64,000 nt of DNA from Ramlibacter alkalitolerans (GTDB taxonomy: Bacteria > Pseudomonadota > Gammaproteobacteria > Burkholderiales > Burkholderiaceae_C): NCBI RefSeq assembly GCF_016722765.1, contig NZ_JAEQND010000013.1, positions 1 through 64,000 of the forward strand, given 5' to 3'. How positions within the stretch are numbered: position 1 is the first letter of the stretch; each line of letters starts with the position of its first letter. Shown piece by piece: positions 1-7,818 of the stretch. Position numbers and translations under genes: made by a program. Under the pieces are notes generated by a model that worked only from the letters and a program-made list of their open reading frames with translations, searched no databases and was not told the DNA's origin.

Positions 1-457
1 GCGTCTGCTGGCCGGCCTGGTACATCAGCATGCGCACCATGATGCGTTTGGCGTTGCGTGCCTTCTCCACGAAGCTCACGGCGTCGTCCAGGAAGATGGT
101 CGTGGGGTCGTGGTCGTTCGAGCCACTGGCGCCGAAGGATTCAGCTTCCTGGTCGTCGAACTTCACCAGCACGCTGCAGTCGTCGTGGCAAAGAATCTGG
201 CCCTGGTCGACCTGCACCATGACGTCCACACCGTCGCGGTCCCGCACCGTGATGCGTCCGTGCGTCGCGCCTGAATAGGGAAAGGGCAGCCGCAAGGTGT
301 TGTTGGCGTCGCTGCGGGCATAGCGGATGGCAACACCCGTCATCTTGTCTTTCTTCGTCTCGTACCGCCAGGGCCCGGCTTCGGCGAGCGCCGGTGCGGC
401 CATCGCCGCAAGCAGCACCAGCTTGGCGAGCAGCTCGCACTTCTTAACTGTCGTCAA
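1..457 (-). CDS. Exported protein, truncated at the window edge
   Basis: Unrecognised exported protein whose C-terminus lies beyond position 1. A TTG at 455-457 is taken as start: GAGGAG lies just before it, and the ATG at 481-483 runs into a stop after nine codons. The first 26 residues look like a signal peptide (basic start, hydrophobic core, APALA-A). The mature part has a close cysteine pair (ILCHDDCSV) and later a helix-like FLDDAVSFVEKARNAKR stretch. A sigma70-like TTGACC and GACAAT with about 18 bp between them can be read in the 73-bp gap to the preceding gene. Function unknown; the periplasm is the likely location. Confidence 0.65.
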   Translation of the reverse strand, partial: MTTVKKCELLAKLVLLAAMAAPALAEAGPWRYETKKDKMTGVAIRYARSDANNTLRLPFPYSGATHGRITVRDRDGVDVMVQVDQGQILCHDDCSVLVKFDDQEAESFGASGSNDHDPTTIFLDDAVSFVEKARNAKRIMVRMLMYQAGQQT

Positions 458-530
458 CTTCTTCTCCTCGTTGAGCCCTTCATTGTCGGTCGGCGTCAAC
501 TGCGAGGTCAAACGCAAGCTCGCGCGCGGC

Positions 531-998
531 TCACGTCTGGCGCTTGACGGGCCCGAACTCCCAGAGCCACGGCGTCCCTTCAGGGACTCCAAGCGTGAGC
601 CCCATTCGAGCGGCCGCTTCGTCGATGCGCGGCTGAAGGCCCGATTTCAGGGCTTCGATGTAGTCGCGGTACTCCGGGTGCCAGGTGTCCTGCAGTGCCG
701 CGTTCAGGGCCTGGTAAATGCTGTCGCTGCGCGCATGAGCAAACACGCTGGCTGAGAGGACGTACCAGGTGTTCAGCACGGTGTCGAAGTCGCCGGTATC
801 CGGGTCCAGTCCTGTGACACCGAACATGGTGAACATCTCGCGAAGCAGCTCAACGCCCTCGGCGGAGATTGCCGCGCCGGTCACGTGGTCGAATTCCTGG
901 CGCGGGAAGTCGATGGGCGTGCATAGGCGGAAGGCGCGCTCCATGAACTGCGCCCGTTTGTCTTCCCGAGCATCCGCCAGGCTGGCGATTGGGCTCAT
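531..998 (-). CDS. Operon paralogue, shortest and most diverged copy
   Basis: Unknown 155-aa cytoplasmic protein, last of the six-gene minus-strand operon. The frame is open further upstream, but the ATG at 996-998 overlaps the stop of the preceding gene as ATGA, like other junctions here, so it is used as start. The stretch MFGVTGLDPDTGDFDTVLNTWYV aligns by eye with the W-G-L-R-L-D-D-Y block of the larger paralogues; the C-terminal DARQNAV block is absent. No catalytic motif, signal peptide or membrane segment is seen. Probably a partial or strongly diverged family member. Confidence 0.7.
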   Translation of the reverse strand: MSPIASLADAREDKRAQFMERAFRLCTPIDFPRQEFDHVTGAAISAEGVELLREMFTMFGVTGLDPDTGDFDTVLNTWYVLSASVFAHARSDSIYQALNAALQDTWHPEYRDYIEALKSGLQPRIDEAAARMGLTLGVPEGTPWLWEFGPVKRQT

Positions 999-1936
999 CG
1001 CGGAGTAGGTGCTGTCGGCGGGCGCTTCCACTCCGCGGGTACGTGCGGGTTTTCCGCCGCGAACGCAGCGAGGTCTGCTTCCATCAGCAGGCGCCAGCGC
1101 TGGTCGAAGCCCGCGAAGGGGCCCAGAAGGGCACGCCAATCGTTTTTCAGCTTGGAGCGGTCCATGCGGCGCTGCAGGTTTTCCCAGTGGAACAGCACCG
1201 CCACCTCGCCGCCGACCGGACAGCCCCCGGCCGTCATTATGTGAAGCCCCTGTCTCCACAGTGCGTCGGGTGCCTTCTGCCCGTGCGCCTTTCGAAAGCG
1301 GTCGTACACCCACGTAGGAAAGACGTCTTTGCTGTCACGATGTTGCGCGAACATGGCATCGAACGCATCGCCGATGCTGGTGTTCGAGCCTCGTGCGACA
1401 GGCTGCGCCAGCAGGAAAGCGACCACTGCATTCTCTCGCGCGTCAGGTCGCACGGGGCGCTGCTCCACCTGCTGCTCCAGGCGGCTCTTGCGGATTTCAT
1501 CGGCGATGAACTTTGCCGTCTCCGACGAGGGCAGCAGTTTCCTGGCCAGCTGGCGGTCACCGGCTGCGACGGCGCGGATGTATCGCTCCTGGTGTTCCGA
1601 CTGTCTCTTGATGCCGTGATTCACCGAGAGGCTGAGGTCCGAGCAGCTTTTGCCGCAGAGGGCATACCAGACTGCCAGGAACTCGCGCATGTCGCCGGTG
1701 TAGTCGTCTAGGTCCACGCCCCAGTTGGCGAACACGTTTTTTGCCAGTTGCAGCGCCTTCGGGCTGGAGAAGAACACCCTTCCCTGGCTGTCCGCGTGCA
1801 TATCCTTGAGGCCGAATGCGAGCTTGCCGTCATAGAGCAAGTCGTCACCAGCTGGTTCCTGCGACGATTGCGTGTGGTGCGGAAGTTCGATGCCACGGGC
1901 CTTGGCCGCGTCCAGGAGACTCACGACTGCGGGCAT
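995..1936 (-). CDS. Operon paralogue family, full-length copy A
   Basis: Unknown 313-aa protein. The ATG at 1934-1936, 7 nt after the preceding stop, is chosen because it gives MPAVVSLLDAAKAR, matching the M-x-x-V-I-x-F...A-R starts of the neighbouring copies; the open frame extends further up. Shared blocks in order are FANWGVDLDDYTGDMREFLAVWY, RAVAAGDRQLARKLLPSS, RPDARENAVVAFLL and a C-terminal LFHWENLQRRMDRSKLK...GPFAGFDQRWRLLMEADL. It is soluble, with no known motif. It is translationally coupled to the gene behind it by an ATGA overlap. The family is not recognised. Confidence 0.8.
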   Translation of the reverse strand: MPAVVSLLDAAKARGIELPHHTQSSQEPAGDDLLYDGKLAFGLKDMHADSQGRVFFSSPKALQLAKNVFANWGVDLDDYTGDMREFLAVWYALCGKSCSDLSLSVNHGIKRQSEHQERYIRAVAAGDRQLARKLLPSSETAKFIADEIRKSRLEQQVEQRPVRPDARENAVVAFLLAQPVARGSNTSIGDAFDAMFAQHRDSKDVFPTWVYDRFRKAHGQKAPDALWRQGLHIMTAGGCPVGGEVAVLFHWENLQRRMDRSKLKNDWRALLGPFAGFDQRWRLLMEADLAAFAAENPHVPAEWKRPPTAPTPR

Positions 1937-1943
1937 GTCGGGC

Positions 1944-2888
1944 TCAAACGGTGCGCAAGCCGAAGCCGCCCTGCGGGCCATCGGGCACTGCCCCGCCGCG
2001 ATGCCATACGAGAGGAATGTCCTGCGCGCGGCACGCTGCGTCATGAAACGTAAGGTCGGCGGGCATGAGCAGCCCCCAGTTCTGGTCGAAGCCGATGAAG
2101 GGGCCCAGCAGCGTCTGCCAGTCGGATTTCAGCCGCGAACGCGCCATGCGGGGCTCGAGGTTGGCCCAGTTCACAAGCACACCGACTTCCCGGCGCACGG
2201 GACACTCGGTGCGAAGCTGCAGCCCGCGGCTGTCGAGGTTCTTCGTCACCGTGTCGCCTTGCTTCGTGAGCCAGGCGCCGAGCACCAGGATGGGGTCTTC
2301 TGCCTCGGACTGGCGGTAGCCGGCGAACAGCTCCTCGAGCACGTCCAGCGCGCTCGCGCCGCCGGGGCGGATTGGGCCTTCCAGCAGGTACGCAAAGACC
2401 GCGTTCTGGCGCGCATCCGCGCGAGACACGCGTGCTGCGAGCGTTGCTTCCTGCGCGCGATTGAGCGAAAGCCGCTCCGCGAGGCGCGCGGCCGCCTCTG
2501 TGTCGGCGAACAGGCGTGCGGCGCCCGAGCCGTCTCCCCGTCTGACCGCGGCGAGCCAGCGCTGGTCCGCGGGGCCAATCGCCGCCTTCTTGTCATTCAG
2601 CAAGTGGTGCCAGTGCACCGAGCTGCTCAGCACGGCCAACAAGTCGTCCACGCTGTGCATGTAGTCGTCCAGGCGCAGCCCCCAGCGCGCGAACACTTCG
2701 GCGTTGCGCGCGTGCTCGGCTTGGTCCTCAAAGACGGCTTGGCGGTCTTCCTCGTAGTAGCTCAAGCTGAGGCGAGTGGCCTGCAACTCGCCTGAGGCGT
2801 CCGTGTTTTGCGGCTGCGGCTTGCCTGGCGCAGGCACTTTCTGGCGCGCGTGCGCGAGAGCCGCCTTAAAATCAATGACGTTGCTCAT
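1944..2888 (-). CDS. Operon paralogue family, full-length copy B
   Basis: Unknown 314-aa protein starting MSNVIDFKAALAHAR. It carries the family blocks FARWGLRLDDYMHSVDDLLAVL, LAAVRRGDGSGAARLF, RADARQNAVFAYLL and a C-terminal LVNWANLEPRMARSRLKSDWQTLLGPFIGFDQNWGLLM. The start lies 7 nt after the stop of the preceding copy, so both come from one transcript. No signal peptide or membrane segment is seen. Spacing and length are the same as copy A, pointing to tandem duplication. No enzyme motif was found. Confidence 0.82.
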   Translation of the reverse strand: MSNVIDFKAALAHARQKVPAPGKPQPQNTDASGELQATRLSLSYYEEDRQAVFEDQAEHARNAEVFARWGLRLDDYMHSVDDLLAVLSSSVHWHHLLNDKKAAIGPADQRWLAAVRRGDGSGAARLFADTEAAARLAERLSLNRAQEATLAARVSRADARQNAVFAYLLEGPIRPGGASALDVLEELFAGYRQSEAEDPILVLGAWLTKQGDTVTKNLDSRGLQLRTECPVRREVGVLVNWANLEPRMARSRLKSDWQTLLGPFIGFDQNWGLLMPADLTFHDAACRAQDIPLVWHRGGAVPDGPQGGFGLRTV

Positions 2889-2895
2889 TTCTCAT

Positions 2896-3933
2896 TTAGA
2901 GGCGCCCGAAGTTGGTGGCGAGCGTGCCTTGGCCCGGGACCTCATGTCCGATGAGATTGTGCTTCCAGAACGACGGCATACGTGGATTGGTGACGTTTTC
3001 TTCCAACAGCAGTCGCCAGTTTTGGTCGAAGCCGATGTAGCGCCCCAGGTGCTTGCGCCACTCTACGCGAAGCTCCGAGCGGTCCAATCGCGCCTGCAGG
3101 TATTTCGCATGGAATAGGAGCGCGCACTCGCCGGGCTCGGGCACGTCGCGGCAAATCTGCAGGCCTGACTTCTGCAAGTTGCGTGCGGCGTGGCCGTACT
3201 TCCCAATCCATACAGTGACGCACTCGCCAGCACCCTTGTCGGCGTGACTCGCGTCAAAAAGCTCCTGAATCAGCGAGCCAAGTGTCCGGTCGGAGCCCAA
3301 GGTGCAAGGCTGCGCAAGCAGGTACGCCACGACCGCGTTCTGGCGCGCGTCGGGCCGGTCTTTCTGCTGGCTGTCCCCCGCGAGCGCCAGTTCGAGTTTG
3401 TTGACCGCAATCTCATGTTCCACCTGACGCGCGAACGTCGTTTGCGGAAAGAGTTGCCTTGCGAGCCCCCGGTCGTTGTCGCGAACAGCGCGAAGGTACG
3501 ACAGTTCAACGGAGCTGACCTTTGGATGTTCTCCATCGCTGGTGATGAGGCCCAGAAGGCGGGCGCCATAGCGATTCAGGATGTTCAGCACCGCGGCGAA
3601 GTGCTCGAAACTATGGAAGTAGTCGTCCAAGCGGAGACCCCAGCGCTCGAAAGTGTCCGCGGCGTTGAGGAAGTCTTCCCGGTTCTCGAAGAAGGGCACC
3701 CGCAGGTCCGTCTTCACGCCGACGGTGACCGGCGGCAGGTGCGAGCATCCAAGCGGCAGGCGTTTGCGCACGACATCGGGCAGCTCCGGCCAGTGCCGCG
3801 CGAGCCGCCTGGTGGTCGGTCGGCCGTGCGCCTGTGCAGCGAGAAGGCCCACTACGACTGGGCGACTATCGCCCTGTGTGCTGCGCTGAGTGCGTGCGCG
3901 CCCGGGATTCGGGAACTTGATGACGTTGTTCAT
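2896..3933 (-). CDS. Operon paralogue family, full-length copy C
   Basis: Unknown 345-aa protein starting MNNVIKFPNPGRAR. The open frame extends 21 codons further up, but ATG 3931-3933 overlaps the preceding stop as ATGA and fits the family start. An extra segment of about 30 residues between the N-terminal motif and the core makes it longer than copies A and B. The core has FERWGLRLDDYFHSFEHFAAVL, RAVRDNDRGLARQLFPQ, RPDARQNAVVAYLL and LFHAKYLQARLDRSELRVEWRKHLGRYIGFDQNWRLLLEEN. Soluble; function unknown. Confidence 0.82.
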   Translation of the reverse strand: MNNVIKFPNPGRARTQRSTQGDSRPVVVGLLAAQAHGRPTTRRLARHWPELPDVVRKRLPLGCSHLPPVTVGVKTDLRVPFFENREDFLNAADTFERWGLRLDDYFHSFEHFAAVLNILNRYGARLLGLITSDGEHPKVSSVELSYLRAVRDNDRGLARQLFPQTTFARQVEHEIAVNKLELALAGDSQQKDRPDARQNAVVAYLLAQPCTLGSDRTLGSLIQELFDASHADKGAGECVTVWIGKYGHAARNLQKSGLQICRDVPEPGECALLFHAKYLQARLDRSELRVEWRKHLGRYIGFDQNWRLLLEENVTNPRMPSFWKHNLIGHEVPGQGTLATNFGRL

Positions 3934-4471
3934 CTGCGCACCGCCCGCATTCGGTTCAGACGGCGCCGGCGCTCGGTCTCTGCCGCGCTGATGCATGCGA
4001 GCTTCAGCTCGTGCTGGATGTACCCGGCGGTCTGCGAGTGCGGCAGGAGCTTGGCGGCCCGCCCGTGTCGCCTGCGTGCACGGCCCGCAGATACTCCTGA
4101 TGCTCCGACGTCATGGCCACAGGCGTTCCGGCAAGCAGTGTGCTCAGCTCGGTATGGCTGCGTCCGGTCACGGCGTACCAGGCTGCAAGGAATTCGTCCA
4201 TGCTGCCGCAGTAGTCGTAGAGGCGAAGGCCCCAGCGCGCGAAGATGGTTCGCGCTTGCTCCAGGCGTGTGGGGTGGCTGAAGCACACGCGGCCGTCGAT
4301 GTCCGTCAGCACGCTGTCCAGCGGAAAAGCGGCCTCAAGCGCGCGAGGGTCGAGTTCGTCCGCCGCCCCGCGCGGCGTTTGGTCCTTCAGCTGCACGTCG
4401 ACGAAGCGGCGAGCTGCCCGGGGGCGAGCCGGCGCAGGCCTGAGGGTGAGCACGTTGTGGTCAGCCATCAT
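3930..4471 (-). pseudogene. Operon paralogue, frameshifted and C-terminally shortened
   Basis: The first frame (ATG at 4469-4471, ATGA overlap with the preceding stop) reads MADHNVLTLRPAP and the family blocks FARWGLRLYDYCGSMDEFLAAWY and EYLRAVHAGDTG, then leaves the family pattern near 4065 in a G/C run and stops at 4004. The family continues in another frame as AAKLLPHSQTAGYIQHELKL and ends at 3930-3932, exactly overlapping the next ATG. A one-base loss in GGGCGGGCC explains the break. Even repaired, the product (about 180 aa) lacks the DARQNAV block and C-terminal domain. Alternatives are programmed frameshifting or a sequencing error. Confidence 0.65.
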
Positions 4472-5061
4472 GCGCAGACCTCACATGCGGTGGCACGCTG
4501 GTGGCTTCGGGTGCCTTGCATCCGCGGCTTGCCCGAAAGTCGCAAGAAGCCGCCCTGGCGCGCGTGCAGGCTGTCGCGGACCGCCGCCGGGAATCCGCTG
4601 AAGTCGTGCTCCCGCACTGGCGCGTGCGCCTCGATGAGCCAGAGCCTCGTCTCGAGATGAACCAGCTGCGCCGTGTCGCTGTGCGCAAAGCGCAGTGCCG
4701 CACGTGCTGTGTCCCCTGACCGCACCGCCAGGAGATAGCTGAATTCTTCTGTACTCAGGCGCTCCGGGCGCTCAAGCTGTAGCAGTCGAAGATGACCCTT
4801 GAGGCACAGCACAGTCCAGGCGCCGGCGAACCTGGCCGCCGAGGCGCATAGGTGGCTGAAATCGTCCAGGCCCCAGCGGGTAAATGCCTTGCGCGCCTGG
4901 GTCTCTGCGGCCCAGTCCTGAAAACCGACGCGGCCGCCGGGCTCCAGTAGCGCGTGGTTGAGGGAAACGGAAAATTCGCCTGCAAATGCTGGGTCCAGCT
5001 GCTGCTGCGCGTTGCCGGCGGTTGCTCGGAGTCTTTTGAAAGCGGCTTCGAGGTGCTGCAT
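4468..5061 (-). CDS. Operon paralogue, first gene of the cluster
   Basis: Unknown 197-aa protein, first gene of the six-gene operon. It lies behind a sigma70-like promoter (TTTACA, 17 bp, ATAAAT) about 40 bp upstream. FTRWGLDDFSHLCASAARFAGAW and FSYLLAVRSGDTARAALRFAHSDTAQLVHLETRLWL align by eye with the core of the longer copies, but the last 45 residues are unlike them. It ends with an ATGA overlap into the next gene. No signal peptide, membrane segment or catalytic motif is visible. Likely a truncated family member with a replaced C-terminus. Confidence 0.75.
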   Translation of the reverse strand: MQHLEAAFKRLRATAGNAQQQLDPAFAGEFSVSLNHALLEPGGRVGFQDWAAETQARKAFTRWGLDDFSHLCASAARFAGAWTVLCLKGHLRLLQLERPERLSTEEFSYLLAVRSGDTARAALRFAHSDTAQLVHLETRLWLIEAHAPVREHDFSGFPAAVRDSLHARQGGFLRLSGKPRMQGTRSHQRATACEVCA

Positions 5062-5098
5062 TTACTTCAGTCCCATCCCTGGGGCGCGGGGGCGCCCG

Positions 5099-5127
5099 AT
5101 TTATGCTACGGCAGAGCTGAATGTAAA
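5099..5127 (-). promoter_or_regulatory. Sigma70-like promoter of the paralogue operon
   Basis: On the minus strand TTTACA (5122-5127) and ATAAAT (5099-5104) are separated by 17 bp. The first start codon of the operon is at 5061. This differs from the GCACCG/CTAYAC promoters found elsewhere in the window. Confidence 0.5.
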
Positions 5128-5299
5128 AAGGTGTTTCGGACGCAGCCGTACCTATGCGCAACAGTAGGTTGAGGAACATCAACTGATTGTGTAAAGGCCC
5201 GGGTTTGTGCCTAGTCCGAAAGGATGAGCCAGCGACAGATTCGCGCCCGCAGACGCCCCGCCGTGGTGCAAAAAAGCGACGTGCCGTGTCGGGCAAGGA

Positions 5300-5328
5300 G
5301 CGCCTTCTCGGCTGTTTGGTAGCTATAC
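5300..5328 (+). promoter_or_regulatory. CTAYAC-class promoter before 5357
   Basis: GCGCCT (5300-5305), 17-bp spacer, CTATAC (5323-5328) followed by G. The TTG start is 29 bp on, with AAAGGAG between. Confidence 0.65.
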
Positions 5329-5356
5329 GGACTGAATTCCCTGAAAGGAGCCGCTT

Positions 5357-5611
5357 TTGACCTCGCCCGACTTCGCCTACGTGCCCGACACCCGCTTGGT
5401 TGCGGGCAAGTCGGTACCTGTCTTGCTGGTGACATTCAAGGGCGAGGCCATCGCCCTGTTCAGCGAAGCGAATCGTCAAGCAGGCGACGTTCGAACACTG
5501 CGCGAGCGCGCCGACGACTATGTGGGGACGTACGGCTATTTGGCCGAATGGCGCAGACGCTGGAATAACGGGGACCGCTGCAACTGGTCCGAAGCGCTGC
5601 GCGTGGATTAA
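5357..5611 (+). CDS. Small soluble protein, unknown
   Basis: 84-aa protein with a TTG start supported by AAAGGAG at 5342-5348 and by a CTAYAC-class promoter 29 bp upstream. The sequence (SVPVLLVTFKGEAIALFSEANRQ then TLRERADDYVGTYGYLAEWRRRW) suggests a short beta-rich part followed by a helix. No known motif and no membrane segment. It stands alone with its own promoter. The 250 bp behind it hold no other convincing gene. Confidence 0.6.
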   Translation: MTSPDFAYVPDTRLVAGKSVPVLLVTFKGEAIALFSEANRQAGDVRTLRERADDYVGTYGYLAEWRRRWNNGDRCNWSEALRVD

Positions 5612-5863
5612 GCCGACCGGCGCTGCGCTGTGCTAATTGGCGCATACGTGCCATATACATCCATGCGCGTGCTAAACCATTGATTTCATTCGACCGGTTT
5701 TCCTCGGGCAGCAATAGGTGCATGCAAGGCATGTACTTCATTCCGCCGGGGCAAATGCGCGTGCGCGTGCAAGTGCTTGAATCCAAATAGGTTTGTGTCG
5801 GCCCACCGGCGTGGCACGAGTTATGCGCTGTGTTTTGCACCAAAACAAAAAATGGAGCAGAAC

Positions 5864-6316
5864 ATGACAGCACTGCGCGCACCCCTCGCTTTCAACGGCC
5901 CGGTGGCTTCCACCGCTTCGACGCGCGCCGTTTTCGCGTCCATCGGCGCCTGCAAGGCGCTCGCGCTGCTGAAGAACATGGCGCTGTTCCTGGTGTCCCC
6001 GTTCATCGGCCTGGCCTATGCGGTGCTCCTGCCCTTCGTGGGCCTGGGCATCCTGCTGTGGGTGGCCACCGAGGGACTGCGCAAGCCCGCCCCGCGGCCG
6101 GAGCTGGCTGTGGCCGAACCCGTGCGAGCTGACATCGCCGTGACGGTTGCCGTCCATGCGGCGCCTGCAACGGCCGAAAGCACAAGCGAGCCGTCCCCGG
6201 TGCTGTTCGTCCTCAAGCTGCTCGCCGCGCCCTTCATCGGCCTGGCTGCCCTCATCGCGGCACCCTTCATCGCCGTCGGCGCCTTGGTCTGGGCCCTCGC
6301 GCATCGCAAGGCCTGA
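5864..6316 (+). CDS. Membrane protein with a duplicated hydrophobic segment
   Basis: 150-aa protein. ATG 5864 is preferred over the in-frame ATG 5852 because GGAG lies 6 nt before it. Two similar hydrophobic stretches, LLKNMALFLVSPFIGLAYAVLLPFVGLGILLW and the later LKLLAAPFIGLAALIAAPFIAVGALVW, share the motif P-F-I-G-L-A, suggesting an internal duplication with a variable hydrophilic linker between. Inner-membrane location is inferred. A small membrane protein, KptA and another membrane protein follow on the same strand. Function unknown. Confidence 0.65.
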   Translation: MTALRAPLAFNGPVASTASTRAVFASIGACKALALLKNMALFLVSPFIGLAYAVLLPFVGLGILLWVATEGLRKPAPRPELAVAEPVRADIAVTVAVHAAPATAESTSEPSPVLFVLKLLAAPFIGLAALIAAPFIAVGALVWALAHRKA

Positions 6317-6475
6317 GCGCTCCGCGAATAAAAGGCTTGAGCAGGGCGAACGCTCTGCTCTGCTTGGTGTCAAAATGGACATGAAGGCGCTTCGGTTGCC
6401 GGGTCCCACGCCAAGCGGTGTGAACCGAGGCCAAGCACGGCGAGCAGGACTTCTCGACCCAAACCGTGCCCGTGG

Positions 6476-6500
6476 AAGGCCCCCTGCCGGGGCCTTTCTT
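6476..6500 (+). terminator. Rho-independent terminator
   Basis: GGCCCC/GGGGCC stem with a CTGCC loop and a TTTCTT run, about 160 bp after the gene ending at 6316. Confidence 0.7.
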
Positions 6501-6513
6501 CCCTTCCTAAGCC

Positions 6514-6654
6514 ATGAAGAAGCTTCGCATTCCCGCCTTTAATCGCTTCCTCGCCAACGAGCAGCGCGCTGGCAACGTCCTCATCTTCGGTGCCGCCGGC
6601 GTGGCTGCCGTGTGCTGCGTGCTCGGCATCGCTGCGGTGGTGCTGCTGCGCTGA
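6514..6654 (+). CDS. Single-pass small membrane protein
   Basis: 46-aa ORF: MKKLRIPAFNRFLANEQR followed by one hydrophobic stretch (VLIFGAAGVAAVCCVLGIAAVVLLLR-like) to the end. It lies just after a terminator hairpin and its stop is 11 nt before the kptA start, suggesting co-transcription. A basic N-terminus and single C-terminal helix would give a cytoplasmic head with a membrane anchor. Function unknown. Confidence 0.45.
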   Translation: MKKLRIPAFNRFLANEQRAGNVLIFGAAGVAAVCCVLGIAAVVLLR

Positions 6655-6665
6655 CAGGTGGTGGC

Positions 6666-7250
6666 GTGGTCGAGGAAGACCAGCTTGTCTCGGTGAGCAA
6701 GCTGCTCGCCAAGGTGCTTCGGCACGAGCCGGAGCTGGCGGGCCTTCGCCTCGACTCCGCCGGGTGGGTGCGCATTGACGACCTGCTTCACGGCCTGGCC
6801 AAGGCAGGACGCGCTCCGACAGCCGCCAAGCGCCTGCGCACTGCCCCGCGCATCACGCGCGAGCTTGTGGAGAAGGTGGTTGCCGGCAACGACAAGGGTC
6901 GCTTCGCGATTTCCGAGGACGGGCAGCGCATCCGCGCAGTTCAAGGGCACTCGCTCGAGGTCGACTTGGGGCACCCGGTGCTGGAACCCCCTGCTTCGCT
7001 GTTTCACGGCACGGCGTGGGAGAACTGGGGGGCCATTGCCAAGGAAGGCCTCAAGCCCATGGGCCGGCATGCGGTACATCTGTACTCCGACGCGAAAGGC
7101 GCCCTGCGCACGGGCTCCCGGCACGGACGTGCGGTGGTGCTGGAAGTGGCGGCGTCCCGCATGCACCAGGACGGCTACGAGTTCTCGCTGGCGGACAACG
7201 GCGTCTGGCTCGTCTCGGATGTGCCCGCGCAGTACCTGAAGGCTCGGTAG
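6666..7250 (+). CDS. kptA: RNA 2'-phosphotransferase (Tpt1/KptA family)
   Basis: 194 aa, the usual size for the family. Members remove an internal 2'-phosphate from RNA with NAD+, by an ADP-ribosylated intermediate, giving ADP-ribose 1'',2''-cyclic phosphate. Visible family features are VSKLLAKVLRHEPE near the start (conserved R-H), SAGWVRIDDLL, GRFAISEDGQRIRAVQGHS, LFHGT and HAVHLYSD. The GTG at 6666 gives the normal family N-terminus; GGTGG precedes it. The physiological bacterial substrate is generally unclear. An Rnl1-type RNA ligase and a tRNA array in the same window make RNA repair a reasonable inference. Confidence 0.9.
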   Translation: MVEEDQLVSVSKLLAKVLRHEPELAGLRLDSAGWVRIDDLLHGLAKAGRAPTAAKRLRTAPRITRELVEKVVAGNDKGRFAISEDGQRIRAVQGHSLEVDLGHPVLEPPASLFHGTAWENWGAIAKEGLKPMGRHAVHLYSDAKGALRTGSRHGRAVVLEVAASRMHQDGYEFSLADNGVWLVSDVPAQYLKAR

Positions 7251-7358
7251 CGCAGCGGCTGCCCTGGCAGATTGCGCCGTCTGAGGCTCCTCACTCGAGG
7301 CGTTGAACGCTGCAAGCAGCCTCGCTACAGTGCTGCATCGGCACGTCTGGCGGGGCAC

Positions 7359-7808
7359 ATGGCATCTGTTCGCAATGGGCTCCTACGATTCCAGCTGTGG
7401 CTAGCGTCCGCCTCTGGTTGGAGCGACGCAGGCCCGCTGGGGCGCCTGTTGGCTGTTATCGGCGGGGCCATCCTGCTGAGCGCGGTCTGGGGTGCTGCCG
7501 AGCATTTGCAGATGGAGCGCGAAAAGGCCGGCATGGGCGGCAGGGCCGCGGAAACAGCCGCTGCCATCTTCGATGCTCAGCACCAGTGCCTGCGAATAAT
7601 GCGCATCAACGAACTCGATGCCTGCTTGGCATTCGATGCGAAGTTGCCGAAGGAAGTGACTGCTGCAGAACAGGCGCGCAGCGCGCTGGGGTTGCGGGAC
7701 GCGTTCTACGAGCGGTGCCAGAAGTTCAACTCCACCGACGAGTGCACGACCCTGCTCCTGCGGGGGTGGTACATCCGGCAGCGCGAAGTGCTGGACAAGA
7801 CGAAGTGA
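7359..7808 (+). CDS. Single-pass membrane protein with cysteine-containing soluble domain
   Basis: 149-aa protein starting at ATG 7359 after GGGG; the frame is open further up but has no site there. One membrane helix (PLGRLLAVIGGAILLSAVWGAAEHL, about residues 30-50) is followed by a mostly helical domain with four spaced cysteines (QCLRIM, DACLAF, ERCQKF, DECTTLLL), consistent with an exported domain with disulphides. A CTACAG box about 30 bp upstream may be its promoter but lacks the usual -35 box. Convergent with the MqsA-like gene, 10 bp apart. Unknown function. Confidence 0.65.
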   Translation: MASVRNGLLRFQLWLASASGWSDAGPLGRLLAVIGGAILLSAVWGAAEHLQMEREKAGMGGRAAETAAAIFDAQHQCLRIMRINELDACLAFDAKLPKEVTAAEQARSALGLRDAFYERCQKFNSTDECTTLLLRGWYIRQREVLDKTK

Positions 7809-7818
7809 CGTCCACGGT

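Noticed and set aside
531..1313. Longer reading for the first paralogue gene
   Set aside because: The upstream 105 codons overlap the next paralogue; the ATGA-overlapping ATG at 998 fits the operon pattern.
5612..5863. Gap between 5611 and 5864 as a gene
   Set aside because: Open frames there are short and have no ribosome site; only AT-richer patches possibly acting as promoters are seen.
6147..6542. 131-residue plus-strand frame
   Set aside because: It overlaps the membrane-protein gene in another frame and runs through a terminator hairpin.
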